From Bradysia coprophila (lineage: Eukaryota; Arthropoda; Insecta; Diptera; Sciaridae), in the NCBI RefSeq assembly GCF_014529535.1, contig NW_023503632.1, positions 1,798,001 to 1,862,000 on the forward strand: a stretch of DNA of 64,000 nt, read 5' to 3'. Numbering within the stretch: position 1 is the stretch's first letter; each line of letters starts with the position of its first letter. The position numbers and the translations under genes were made by a program. Positions 45,671-57,541 of the stretch are shown here, one piece after another. Under the pieces are notes generated by a model. The model ran no database searches. It was not told where the DNA came from and saw only the letters and a program-made list of their open reading frames with translations.

Positions 45671-47405
45671 TTTGAGCCCTCCCAACAAGCTCGCGTTGCA
45701 TCCTACACAAAAACAATGTTCAGCAACTTTGTTCTACTCGTCAATACCTTTCATTTGATATATCACAAGCAGCTATTACGTGCGTATTTCGGTAGATATC
45801 GTCGAAAGACTGAAAAACACCTATAGGGCCCTAGCTCTGGAAGGGCCGACCCTACCATGCCCATTTTCGAACTTGACCTTACTTTTGTCGATACCAATCG
45901 GGGAAAAAAAGAATTTTGAAAAAAGGTTGTGATTTGCTCAAGCTAGAGGGGTCACGGACGGACGGACGGACGTACGGACATTTTTAGCCCCGTACGAAGT
46001 ACTGGGGGCTTATAAGATTAATATGCCGTTTGTAACACGTCGAATTGGAAGCAGACAGTAAGGGCAAAGCTTTTGGTTATGTTCATAGATGACGAATCCG
46101 CAATAAAAAAAATGTCCGTCCGTCCGTCCGTCCGTCCGTCCGTCCGTCCGTCCGTGACCCCTCTAGCTTGAGCAAATCACAACCTTTTTTCAAAATTCTT
46201 TTTTTCCCCGATTGGTATCGACAAAAGTAAGGTCAAGTTCGAAAATGGGCATGGTAGGGTCGGCCCTTCCAGAGCTAGGGCCCTATAGGTGTTTTTCAGT
46301 CTTTCGACGATATCTACCGAAATACGCACGTAATAGCTGCTTGTGATATATCAAATGAAAGGTATTGACGAGTAGAACAAAGTTGCTGAACATTGTTTTT
46401 GTGTAGGATGCAACGCGAGCTTGTTGGGAGGGCTCAAAGGTCGTTACTCGGCCCTAAGTGTTTTTTCCACATAAATCGAGTAAATCTCATCCGATTTTGC
46501 CAGATTTAGTTTTTTATGGAAGGTAATTGAATACCGAAAAGAACGTGGCGAAAAAAGTTTAAAATTTGGGCCCTTGAACTAAGGCCGCTACTCGGCCCTA
46601 AGTGTTTTTTGCACATAAATCGAGTAAATCTCATCCGATTTTGCTAGATTTAGTTTTTTATGGAAGGTAATTGAATACCGAAAAGAACGTGGCGAAAAAT
46701 TTTTCAAATTTGGGCCCTTGGACTAAGGCCGCTACTCGGCCCTAAGTGTTTTTTGCACATAAATCGAGTAAATCTCATCCGATTTTGCTAGTTTTTGTTT
46801 CATTTGAGAGATAATTGAATGCCGAATAGAATGATGGCAAAAAAAGTTTCAAATTTGCGCCCTTGGACTAAGGCCGCTACTCGGCCCTAAGTGCTTTTTG
46901 CACATAAATCGAGTAAATCTCATCCAATTTTGCTAGTTTTTGTTTTATTTGAGAGGTAATTGAATACCCAATGGAAAGTTGGCAAAAAAATTTGGGTTTA
47001 TAAAATAATGTCGTAAATTGTTGGTTTTATTTGAGAGGTACTTCGTACGGGCTTTCGTAATTGCGCTATGCGCAATTTTAAAAATGAACACTTTCAGTAA
47101 ATTTGACCATGCCCAACTTGACTTGCATTTTGGTAACAGACGCATTAGAGGGTTGTAGACGTATTAGGGTTCCGGGCGTATTACGGCTACGGACGTATTA
47201 TGGTTACGGACGAAATAGGATTACGGATCGTACGGGGCTAAGTCGCAGCAAACGCTCCGACTGTTCTGATGCCTTGTTTTTATTGCGGATTCGTCATCTA
47301 TGAACATAACCAAAAGCTTTGCCCTTACTGTCTGCTTCCAATTCGACGTGTTACAAACGGCATATTAATCTTATAAGCCCCCAGTACTTCGTACGGGGCT
47401 AAAAA

Positions 47406-47575
47406 TTTGCATTCGACGAAGAATCTAATTCGTCAGGTTAATTCCGATAATGGGCGGCAAGGTAACGAAGAATTTCGCGCCGTGCGAGAATCCTACTTTA
47501 TGGTAGAATTTCGAACCCATACAAATCAAGGCTAATTTCAGTTTTTCTGTTTTAATTTTGTTTGTAGGGGCCTGA
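47406..47575. other. Spacer after the inverted repeat
   Basis: Ends in a good 3' splice-site-like stretch, TTTTAATTTTGTTTGTAG, at 47552-47575. Confidence 0.3.
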
Positions 47576-47943
47576 AAGTTGGAAATGGGTGCGAAATCGA
47601 TTTAGAGAATTTTCAGAGAAACCAAACGCGAATAGGGTGAAAGCTCGAAAAATACTTTTGGGAAAGCAAGAAATTATTGCATTTCGAGATGTTCCGGACT
47701 TTATAGTTAACTCGTTTTTTGGGAACTGTATTGTGTGTTCGTTCTCATTCTTGAACGGAATATCTCAATATCAGCTTTCACCACAACTAATACGCTGGAA
47801 ATATAACAGTCAGGCCGAGGTAACAAAAGATGAAAAGTTACTTCTTGACTTACAACGACCAGACTACCTCTGGAAAATGAAAAATGAAAATTCAAATGAT
47901 CTGATTGGTCGTTGTCTTCTTGTGAGAATTTCCATAGATTAAA
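47576..47943 (+). CDS. Possible exon of unknown gene
   Basis: After the acceptor-like TTTTGTTTGTAG an open frame of about 120 codons reads GPESWKWVRNRFREFSEKPN, AFRDVPDFIVNSFFGN and DLQRPDYLWKMKNENSNDLI. No domain is recognised. The composition is protein-like, but no upstream exon is seen, and the region lies directly beside a transposon, so it may be part of a mobile element or spurious. Confidence 0.25.
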
Positions 47944-48302
47944 TTGACTGGATTGATTGAAAGTTTATCTGATGATAGTGGATTTTTCTTGACTGTTGAG
48001 TGTTCATTGTGTGGTGAAACGAACGCAGAGGATCGAATGTAAGTCTTTTGTCTTCTGTGAACCTTTGTTTTGAATGATTTTTTTCGAATGGATTTTCGGT
48101 TGTGATTCCGCTGCGATTTTTAGGCTGTTTTCATAGCAGTGTTTTCTTTCGAGACTAGTTCAACCGAAAGATTTAATGCTTTCTTGTGAAGGGTGCTAGA
48201 TGAGCAACTGACGATGGCCAGACCATTCTGACCCAGGACCGCTTCTAGTACCTGAGGTCAAATCATTGAACTCCGTTTGTCGTTTCATTTTGTTCTTCTG
48301 AA

Positions 48303-48608
48303 ATGTGTACGATTAGCCCGTTGCCAATTCGTCACATAAAAAAACCTCACGTCCCAATGTGTCCCGTCCCAAGAATTTTTGATGAAGCGAATAAATTAAA
48401 CAGTCGAACGACGGAACGCCTTGCTTACCTCAATCGAATAAAACTTTTTGCAGTGAACCGACTGATGATGCTCCTTTTTATTTCAGCTCTTTGGTCGGTT
48501 CTCCATCTGTTCCACCCGAAAATTCCCTACTGCTTGTTCCTCGCCTGCTCTGTTGTCAGTTATCTCAACTGCTTTTTGTATCAGTTCATACTTCGAACGG
48601 ACCCCTAA
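48303..48608 (+). CDS. Small ORF with two hydrophobic segments, unknown
   Basis: 101 codons from an ATG with a reasonable context. Residues about 58-75 (MLLFISALWSVLHLF) and 78-98 (YCLFLACSVVSYLNCFLYQF) are hydrophobic. No family is recognised. It could be a single-exon membrane protein or chance. Confidence 0.2.
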   Translation: MCTISPLPIRHIKKPHVPMCPVPRIFDEANKLNSRTTERLAYLNRIKLFAVNRLMMLLFISALWSVLHLFHPKIPYCLFLACSVVSYLNCFLYQFILRTDP

Positions 48609-49130
48609 TATTAGAACATTTCGGATGAGGTCCACATATTCCTCAAATTATTGCTAAACTGACCATTGATTCGACATATTATCAATAGCGACTGATGAGT
48701 GTTGGACCTATTCTAACCGGGCCACTGATATATTATTCCGATGGAAGAGCTGAGAGGTGTATGCTCTGCTGTATTTTGTTCTCTATTGTATTTGGATGAT
48801 GGTTAGACCAAAAACGTCTTCCTAGACCGTTACTACTTCGCAACGTGTAAAAACCCAGCGATGAAATGACGTGCATCAGATGATGTTGACGCAAACCAAT
48901 ATACTCCACAAAACAAAAAACAAAATAACTATGACAATTTGTTCTTCACAATCCATTAATTACCAGTCAAGGGACCTGACCCACCCAACAGGTGGGACCT
49001 AGTGTAATATAGCCTATCAGCACTGGATGTGTGGTCTGGTCAGGACGCGTTTGTAAAGGTAGGTGCCTACTATTTTGCTGTAATTGATTTCGACAAAAAA
49101 ATCTTTAATATATGGATCACTTACACGATT
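48609..49130. other. Spacer, no feature seen
   Basis: No exon, RNA gene or repeat can be supported. Confidence 0.35.
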
Positions 49131-50296
49131 TAGTGTAATCATATTAGACTCGGATCTTGCAAAAATTAGGACAAAAGGGGACTTAACGGTTTTCGGTAGA
49201 CCTTGGGGCCCTCTATCACCTCCCAAAAGTCCCACTCGATCCCGGCCCAAAATCTCGAGAAATTCGAGAAAAACCGAAAAATTTGAGGTTAAGTGCAAGC
49301 ATTTTTTCGTTGTTCGACCAAAAGCTGGGTTTCCAAAAATTTTCTCGAAAATTTATTTTTACCTCATTCCAGATACCCCAAAGTATCGAAAACAAGTTAA
49401 AACCAGAAATTTTTTTTTTTTACTCACGAGATATGAATTTTCGAAGTCAAAATTTCATGAAAAAATCGACTTCCGTGAAACTAAACTTTGACTTTATACC
49501 GCCATATCGAAAGTCCGTATCTCTAAATTTTTGCGGAAAGTAGCTTAAAAACATCTTTGGACTATCCTGAACATTTTATAAGCAGCATGTCATAACTTTT
49601 TTTCAGAAACAAAAAATTTTCTCGCATGTCGAAAATTTGCTTACACGCTGAAAAACGGCCGACTCAAAGAATATTCCATGCGTCGATAATTTTGTTCGAA
49701 GATTTTTGTTAAAATGAGTGAATATCGGTTGCAAATGAATTATAATTGTTTAATAACTAATAAAAAGTAGTTTTGAAAGGTTTTTGTGGAAAATAGGTAG
49801 TAAATTTAGGCCAATTTCCCGAATTTTTATATTTCTTGGTAAATTTCCATACAAAAAAAAACATCTTAGCATAAGTTAGGAACAATGTTCTGTTTGTAGT
49901 GGGCTGGAAATGAGCGACGAAGTCGCGATATTTCATCACTAGACAAACAAATATTTATGAATATCATACTAGCCGGCCGCCGAAGGGTGTCGGCTACGTT
50001 TTAGCCGCCAACTGTCCATCGGCTGAACGGCGCAGTGCTCTATCTGGAATGAGGTAAAAATAAATTTTCGAGAAAATTTTTGGAAACCCAGCTTTTGGTC
50101 GAACAACGAAAAAATGCTTGCACTTAACCTCAAATTTTTCGTATTTTCTCGAATTTCTCGAGATTTTGGGCCGGGATCGAGGGGGACTTTTGGGAGGTGA
50201 TAGAGGGCCCCAAGGTCTACCGAAAACCATTAAGTCCCCTTTTCTCCTAATTTTTGCAACCTCTTCCACATAAAAATTTCTAATATGATTACACTA
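49131..50296. mobile_element. Foldback element with about 260-bp inverted ends
   Basis: Starts TAGTGTAATCATATTAGA and ends TCTAATATGATTACACTA. The left arm runs to about 49385 and the right arm back from 50296 to 50040, sharing CTTGGGGCCCTCTATCACCT, CCGGCCCAAAATCTCGAGAA and CCAAAAATTTTCTCGAAAA. The flanks show ATT on both sides, a possible 3-bp duplication. The central 650 bp are unrelated between arms and contain no recognisable gene. Confidence 0.8.
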
Positions 50297-50422
50297 ATTT
50301 GTACGACTTGGCTCCCTTATTCAAATTATAAAGCATTTAGTTATTAACGTTGATTTAAATATTTCGTGAAAGATGTCGCTTGTTTCATAGTGACAGCACC
50401 GATGGTACTCTGTGACCACCGA

Positions 50423-51034
50423 TAAATTGGATGTGTTGTTTACATCGCTTTATCAATTCCGCGCTCTAAACAATATTAAACAGATGGGTTCAACGCCAGA
50501 AGAAGTATCTGGCGTAAGTTTATAATTAAAAAAAAGGAATTTTCGTGCCTTAACGAATTATTAAAACGAATTCTTGTTGCCTCTCTATAGATGGAAGCTG
50601 TGTTGTACCTATTTAATACCGGATGATTTGCCGAAAGCGGTCGTTCGCGATTTGCATAAGTTGGTCCCACAAATATACGGATTTAAGGATTTTTGGGACT
50701 TCAAAGCGTTCATTCAAATCGTAAGTTATTCAAATAAGGCTCGGAACGCGTTGAACATCTTTAGTGTTTCTACGACTCTATGACTCATTGCCTAGATTTC
50801 GACGTGGCATTTGAGTCAATTTCGTGTGACCCAAGTAGTTTATGTGACTATAACCGATCTCTTATCTTTTATTGAACAGGAATTTGTGACGAAGAAGAAG
50901 GCAGAAGCGGCGCGATCGAATGGATTCGATTATGTCTACAATGGTGGTCAGTGTAATCAGAGATACGCACCGTCTGCACGTGTATCTTGTTTCGTTGCGG
51001 CGAATTTGGCACCCAATGTAGGCGAAGGCCATTA
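50423..51034 (+). CDS. Possible three-exon gene, unknown
   Basis: Two strong splice donors (GGC|GTAAGT after 50513 and ATC|GTAAGT after 50719) and acceptors (TCTCTATAG before 50591 and TTATTGAACAG before 50880) frame an open chain ending WKLCCTYLIPDDLPKAVVRD ... GFKDFWDFKAFIQI, then EFVTKKKAEAARSNGFDYVY and a stop at 51034. The first exon's frame compatible with exon 2 lacks an ATG, and the ATG-bearing frame gives an early stop. The gene model is therefore incomplete or wrong. No family is recognised. Confidence 0.25.
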
Positions 51035-51314
51035 GCTAAATTAAATAAAATGAAAAATGCAGAGATCCAAAGAACGTTTTCAACCGTTTCAACCTTATCG
51101 AATACTAAATTGGCCAAAATGATGTACAGCTTATAAGCAACATCGCATTTCCTTTCTGATAAAGTATTCAAAATTGCCAACTGTGATAAGACGATTGATT
51201 GTAAAGTGCTGATCATAATGTACTTGCATGACCAGAAACCCCACCGAGTGTAGCCGTCGCCGACACTTTTCGTACTGTTTCTAGAATATGTAACCACTGT
51301 GCATATTGATGCTG

Positions 51315-51530
51315 ATTAAGGCTTACTATCGGGTCAGGTCAACCTGAAAATTTCAGGTCAATTAAAATCATGACCTGAAATGACCTGAAACCTGAATTTG
51401 ACCTAATAACTTGACCTGAATATTATCAGATTGACCTGACATTTTTTAAGTTTTTTCTAAAATAGTTTTGTTAATAATCAAATCGAAAAAACAATTGATT
51501 CCTGATAAGGCCTACTATAATTTTTTGTTG
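51315..51530. mobile_element. CAGGTC-rich MITE (ACCTGACCTGA family), partial
   Basis: TAAGGCTTACTATCGGGTCA starts a run of AACCTGAAAATTTCAGGTCA and ATGACCTGAAATGACCTGAA; a similar GATAAGGCCTACTATA closes it at about 51525. The ends are less clear than in the copy at 61152-61460. Confidence 0.5.
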
Positions 51531-52653
51531 TCTTAGAGCGGACGCTTATGGTTTCTTTGTAAACAAATCCAAAGGTACGGAAAGTCGTACAATCTTCACC
51601 AGGATCATTAGCTACACTTCGAACATTTTACATTTTTTATGGGGTCAATAAGTAACTTCTAGGACTGAAAGCTCTCATCAGCTAACCTGATAAGGTTTAA
51701 TGACTCGTTGATGTCAATAAAAATTTAAAATGTTCAAAGTGTCGATACTAAACCTAATAAAGATTGTGCGACTTTTCTGGATGTTTTGCATTCCGAAATA
51801 ACTGATTCAGTGCCTAAATTCGTGAAACAAATTATATTTTCGTTTCTTAAGTTCTCTTTGTTTGTATTACAGAAAAATTGGTAAGAGAATCGGGAAGGTG
51901 AATATTTTGGGCTCAGTACCCACCAATGCGCCAAGTTACTATTCTAAAGTACACATGCCCACTATCAGAGTACATTTCAGAACTTGCTCTCTAATCACTT
52001 AACTCTAATCTGTTGGTAAATTATAACGTCAAAAACCACAGACATTGATGGAATTTTTTTTTTAACGCACTCTGATATGAGATGAGAATATCGTGAATCA
52101 CTCACATACAACGCTGCGTTTGATTTGTAGTTTACACTTAAAATTTTGAATTTTCAGCGAACGGTGTGAATACATGTGTGCCAAATTGATAAAATAAAGT
52201 AAAAACGAATATTGCTAGAACTAACGCACTCCAAGAACAGGCAAAAGAACCGAATTTAGATAAGGATCCTCCTCGTCGTGGACTACTCATGCTCATATAA
52301 ATTCAGTTTTTTACGTTGGTATAATGCCACTGTCCATACAAGATAGGGGGACAAATGACAGTCAATAAAATCTGTTCCTGTGCCTGATCTTGGAGTGCGT
52401 TACTTAGACAAATTCTGAGCAAGGTTCTGAAAGCTGACCTCTGAATTGATCACGAAGGCAGGCGGTATACTAGCGTATATCGTGTTCGTCGTTACCGACT
52501 GCTACTATTGTTGCATAATGATAAGCATAGTAAGCATAGTAAACATGTAATCGATAAATAAGAGACGGAAGTAAAGTTTTTGTCGCCTTTCGAAAGACAT
52601 TTTATTCGCTAAGTTTTAGATTCAATGTGACTACGCTTTACCAGAAGACTACG
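51531..52653. other. Intergenic, no feature seen
   Basis: AT-rich; no exon or repeat family can be supported. Confidence 0.35.
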
Positions 52654-55011
52654 CTACGGCTTGTTTCGGTTTCGGAGAACCATCCCATTATTAGAATTGA
52701 TTTTTTTTATTGATGAACCATTCGAATGTTTTGTGAATGTGACTATGCATAATATGTGTGCGTTAACCCAAAAGGAACAACTCACACAGAACAGCGATTC
52801 AACAAAATAAGACCCGTGGGGTTGATTGTCAGATGGTAAGTCCGTTTTTGTAAGTACTGTTTGGTTTGTATGGTGGTGGTCTGGGTCGAAGTGTAGAATT
52901 CGTTCGAGGACTACCGTCGACACGGTAGCTGTTGTTTGGGCTGTGACAATAAAACATACAGGATATTCATCGGTGTCGTTTCGGTGTTGTAAGAATATCT
53001 TTTTCCGATTATACCTTTGAGATTGTAGACTGCTGTGGTCATCATCAATTGGTTCCTTAAGACTTTTCAAAGTAGTGATCGGTTGGTTGGTCTCTGGTGA
53101 ATATTGAACCATCTGAACCGTTGCATTATTTCCTTTGATTGACTCATCACTGAATTAGAGAAAAGTTTTAAGACAACCGCTTTTTTGACTATTATTTCTA
53201 TCGTTTAAATTTAAAGTGTTAAGTTAGTGTCAGTAGGTCGGAGGGTCTTATATTTGAGTATAAGATTTGGTAAAAAATTCTAGTTTGAGAGCATTTTCAG
53301 CCAGTCCTGTATTCAATTCATTCTCAAATATAAGACCCAAAAACATTGTGTGTGAGGGTAACATTGTTCACCTTAAATTGTCTGTACAATTCTGAAATAT
53401 GTATCGGAAAAATGTTTCTGAGTGTTCATCGTGTCTGTAAAATAAAAATTAAATCTAAAGTTTTACCGAACAGAAAAACGATTAAATCATTCCACGCGAG
53501 TATTTCTACGCGAGAGATTTTCTTTTTAATACAGTCTCCTGAATCAAGTGAGTTGTACTCAGTGCATCCACATTAGAGATTAACCAAATCATTTCACTCG
53601 TTCCGCCTTCGGCTCCACTCGTTCCACGAACATTCACACTCTCGCACACATTTACGCGTGTAATCATGACTCACTTACTCGACCAACTATAACATACTAA
53701 TACTATCAAGCTCTTTTAACCTTCCCAAAGAGGTATTTCCTGGCCGCTTCGCGCTTCTAAACAATCCTTAGGTTGGAACACTCGATTGGAGTAATCCAAA
53801 CCTGTAAATCGAAATTTTCTCTTACATTTTATCATGATAGAAGCATAAAACGGCAGATAGTAGTGCGACCAGAAGTGTCAATATCAGTCCGGGAATAGCA
53901 ATGACAAACGCTAATTCGTCAATGTAGTTACGTTCTGGTACTTCACTTTTCGCCATCGGTTCCCATCGATCCTGCTTCAATGATGTACTCTTTTCCGAGC
54001 CATGAGCCTTGCTCAAGTCCTTACTATTGCCGACAATTCGAAAAGCACACCAGTCCATTTTAAAGCCAGCATTTTCGATGATTGTCTGAACTGATGTTCG
54101 CTTGAACGAACATGTTGTGATTTTGTACAGTGGTTTGACCTCTTCTTGAAGATCGATTAGTCGAGCCGAAAATGGCGATGTACTGCCCAGATGGATGATA
54201 ACACTAAAATGTTTCGAATAGAATTGTCGTTGACATCTGGCGTGACGGATAAATGAGTTCCAGTTTTACCCTTCTTTTTGCTGCGGACGAAGAGGAATTC
54301 TACCACCCATTTTAATGGCTGATTCCATGAATACAATGTGAAGATCCTTTTTGCTTTCAGGCCACAAATCGTTTCTAAAATTTAAGAAAACCTTGAAAAC
54401 ACGCACTCAGTTGCGTCAATTCTCGACGAAACAGCCACATAGAACATTTGCCTAAACAACCACAATACATCGTATGTCTAAGTAACTACCTGAAAATGTT
54501 TTTCAAATTCTCCACCCTTCCGGGATCCATTAGTTGGACCCAATTTAAGTTGTCGATTTTCATTTGCACAGTGTTCACTGGACTCTGATGCTTGTTGTCG
54601 ACAAACAGTTGAGTGGTAATACATTTTGTCTCATAGTTCAATTTATTCAAACCAACAATTTCAATTTGCACCTGAAAAACCGAAACCGGAATCCTCTGTC
54701 CAAATCTTGAACATTTCCAATTTTCAATGTGTTACACGAACCTCTCGTCCTGCGTAACTCAATGGTGGTGTTCCGTACAGATAGCCCGCATAATATTCAC
54801 TACTATACGTATATCTCATCCAAGATGGCAAATCTGGATAGCCTTTTAGCGACGGACGATATTGAAATTGTTCAGGCCGACCGAATGTCCAATTAAACAT
54901 TTGAGGCTCGATTTTCGTGGAAAACAATTCCGATACATACACACGACCCAAGTTTAATGCATCTGCCGTGCATAGTTGATATGCAACGAGAAAAAGAAAT
55001 TTCCCAATCAT
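52654..55011 (-). CDS. Scgalpha: Alpha/epsilon-sarcoglycan, five exons
   Basis: A single-pass membrane glycoprotein of the dystrophin-associated complex. Exons (minus): 55011-54742, 54671-54490, 54374-54270, 54203-53826 and 53149 to a stop at 52654; phases agree throughout. The signal peptide is MIGKFLFLVAYQLCTADA. The cadherin-like N-terminal domain contains LPSWMRYTYSSEYYAGYLYG and PPLSYAGREV, close to the family's LYG(T/S)P signature. Later conserved stretches are IKMGGRIPL, GSTSPFSARL, TTCSF and DWCAFRIV with the extracellular cysteines. The membrane segment is about residues 284-306. Exon 4 could read through to a stop six bases on, but GTAAGAG follows AAAAT and the 53149 exon joins in frame; its NNATVQMVQYSPETNQ resembles the vertebrate IQLVHHS tail. 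The C-terminal end is uncertain: a GTATGT donor at 52959 could shorten exon 5. Read through, the protein has 476 residues. Confidence 0.9.
53240..53340. mobile_element. Small palindromic MITE in sarcoglycan intron 4
   Basis: GGGTCTTATATTTGAG and its inverse CTCAAATATAAGACCC lie at the two ends of about 100 bp in the intron between 53150 and 53825. Confidence 0.7.
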
Positions 55012-56512
55012 TATTTTCTTGTGTGGGCGTGAAAACTTTTATACGACAAACACGAAACTCTGATCTTTTTGTAAAACTAACACTTCAGAATTTTTACTAC
55101 ACTTTACTGGCTCTACAAACAGAGCTATTATATTTAAAGTTTTCGTCAAAATATTTTTACAATCTATTTGCGCGAAAAATCAATGTTTCCACAGATTTGG
55201 AAGAGACACAGTTCTTTACAATAGACATTCACCTTTCTGTTTTTCATCAGAAAAGTGTCTAAAAAATCGTACCGTGCATTTTGTTCGTATGTTTACATAC
55301 TCTCTCCGTAGATTTACTCTCTTTATCGATATATGGGAAAACAGAGGAAAATGAGTGTGAAAATGAAATGCATCGTTGGTAATGTAGGTATATATACCTA
55401 TAATGCGTGGCTTCAGTACGCACACACAGATGCGAAATGTTCTATGATATTTATTTTGTGAATAATCATTAAATGGTTGGGCTAGCTGTCAGTTAAATTT
55501 TTAAATTTCATAATTAAACTGATCATTTGAAAATTATATTTCGTAGAGAAAATACAAATCAATTGCAAAAAACTAGGCCCCATCTTTTCAGTGGGTGATG
55601 TCTCATTGGTCTCAACGAATCTCGCACGGTTCGAGATTCCTTTTTTCACTATTATATATAAAAGTAGAGATTTCGCGCTCGATGGGCCACGCATATGAAT
55701 AGTGGTCATGAATCAACAACGATGATAAGACGATGGAATAAAAAGAGCGTTCCATGACTGTAGTGACTTACGCGTTAGAGGTCTGAGGATATTACCAACA
55801 TCTTTAGATTTGTGTCACGTGATATTTTCTTGGACCAAAGCTCGGGTGGTAAGTACTAGACTAGCGATATGAGTGAATCCGTCGCAACGTTAAACCTCGT
55901 TCAGTAATTTAATACTGGAGAATATTGATGAATATACTGAGACCTGCTTGGCTTCGAGCTTGGCTTTCTGGACATTCTACATTCTACATTACGGTGAACG
56001 CGTCCCAATATATATCTAATTCCTTTCTAAGAAATATCAGAAAAATTGGTTCTAATGGCGGGAGATATTGCTACGGTTGGATATACATCTCAGAAGTTAA
56101 CAACTATGTATGTCGACCAGTAAACTCTTAATTTCAACACCGTTCTGCGTAATATTTGAAACCATTTTTTTTATGTTAACCTGTTACAGATGGCAAGGGT
56201 CTATTACTTCTATCGATCAGAGTGTTTTTAATCTGTTGATTTCAAATCTTGTACTTTAATTTTTTTAACATGCATTTTACTATATAAAGGATGCTACTCA
56301 GAGCTTGTCATTGTTTTTGTCGTCGTTATCGATAACAGATGAATAGCCGTATGTGACAGGTTTTATTTAGAATTTTTGAAACCGCTTTTAAAGCAGATCC
56401 CTCTATGAACACCATCATTGACTTAGTGATAGTGAAATTGAGTAGATGTGTCATTATGTCTAATTTTTGAACAAACAATAACATAATAACTCTACCTCCA
56501 GTAGTAAGAAAA
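55012..56512. other. Divergent intergenic region between sarcoglycan and MBLAC1 genes
   Basis: Should contain promoters of both genes, which are transcribed away from each other 1.5 kb apart. The stretch TTTCACTATTATATATAAAAG at 55642-55662 includes TATATAAA, a possible TATA box, but no start site can be fixed. No exon seen. Confidence 0.35.
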
Positions 56513-57218
56513 ATGAGCACAAAAAACGTTGTGACTTGTTTGTTCGAAGGATATTGTGTTTTGGAAGCTGAAAAGAATCGAATGTTAGCGAACTGCACGT
56601 GTACCTTAGTCCGAACTAGAAGTGGCAATAATATTCTTGTCGATACAATGACTCCGTGGGACCGCGATAAACTACTTCAAGGTAGCTATTTGATCATAAG
56701 GCTAAGCACAGGATTTACCATTATTTTCCTTAGCACTAGCAAATGTCAATCTGTTACCGGAGAATATATCACATCTGATTAACACCCATGGCCATTCCGA
56801 CCATATCGGCAATAATAACCTCTTCCTGCAGGCAAAACATATCGTCGGTCAAAACGTTTCGTTCAAAGATCAATACGAGCTGCATGATTTCAAGGATCCA
56901 TACGTCATTGAGGACGGTATCGAAGTAGTTGCAACGAAAGGACATACATTGGGATGTGTATCGCTTATTGTGCGGAATGGAATTTGTAATGGAATTGACG
57001 GTGTGATTGGAATTGTGGGCGATTTATTTGAACGGTATGATGATATTGACGACGATACAGTTTGGATGGACGCAGGCAGCGAAGATCCGATAGCTCAACG
57101 GCATAGTCGCTGTGCTGTTGCAGACATTGCAGATTATATTTTACCTGGTCACGGTGCTGGTTTTGTTGTTACGGAGTGTATTCGATCTAAGTTAAGGTCT
57201 CAATTTTCGATGGATTAA
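56513..57218 (+). CDS. MBLAC1: MBLAC1-type metallo-beta-lactamase-fold protein
   Basis: Two exons, 56513-56681 and 56734-57218, joined in phase by a 52-bp intron, give 217 residues. The metal-binding motif THGHSDHIGN is complete (HxHxDH), followed by TKGHTLG, VGDLFE and LPGHG, which supply the remaining histidines and aspartate of a two-metal site. Human MBLAC1 has been described as a nuclease for replication-dependent histone pre-mRNA; that role is taken from the family and not shown here. The length is slightly below human. Acceptor choice: TTTCCTTAG before 56734 gives LLQALANVNL, matching the family better than the acceptor six bases downstream. Lies 323 bp upstream of the BORCS8 gene on the same strand. 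Confidence 0.93.
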
Positions 57219-57541
57219 ATAGATTTTTGATAATCGCGAAACGAACAATCACCTTTCGTTATCCTTTCAAAGTAACACATTAGGACAACCACTCTTCACT
57301 GTCGACAAACAAATTCGAAAAATAAGTTGCCGCTCGTCCGCTGGTTATTTACTATTAATTTCACAGATGGCACAGATGGTTGAGAAACGTCTTTTGTGTG
57401 TGTATGTGACAGATAGGTCAACAACAAGACCAAGTAAATAAAACTTTGTTTTGAGACAGCCTTCAGGACTTACTATAAAGCTAAAAAAAAATCTTTTTTG
57501 GAAACCGCAATCTCCTTAAATCGATTTTCCATCAATCCAAA
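57219..57541. other. Spacer between MBLAC1 and BORCS8 genes
   Basis: 323 bp that must hold the 3' UTR of the first gene and the promoter and 5' UTR of the second. No other feature seen. Confidence 0.4.

Larger units (their letters stand above)
44395..47405. mobile_element. Large inverted repeat, order A-B-A'-B'
   Basis: Arm A (44395-45985) and its inverse A' (46113-47280) carry the same blocks; a 66-residue frame at 44530-44730 reappears exactly at 46945-47145 on the other strand. Segment B (45986-46112; AGCCCCGTACGAAGTACTGG ... GACGAATCCGCAATAAAAA) is repeated inverted as B' at 47281-47405. B-A'-B' therefore looks like one transposon of 1.42 kb with 120-bp inverted ends, and A like the body of a second, inverted copy that shares B. 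Arm A holds seven 144-bp units, A' only four. (GGAC)n or (GTCC)n tracts mark the A/B junctions. Confidence 0.75.

Noticed and set aside
44530-47145. Two identical 66-codon frames as duplicated genes
   Set aside because: They are the same stretch in the two arms of an inverted repeat; no domain, and the surrounding sequence is tandem repeats.
52826-53020. Plus-strand frame beside a good GTAAGT donor
   Set aside because: Overlaps, on the opposite strand, the sarcoglycan tail exon that is supported by splice phase; composition is not protein-like.
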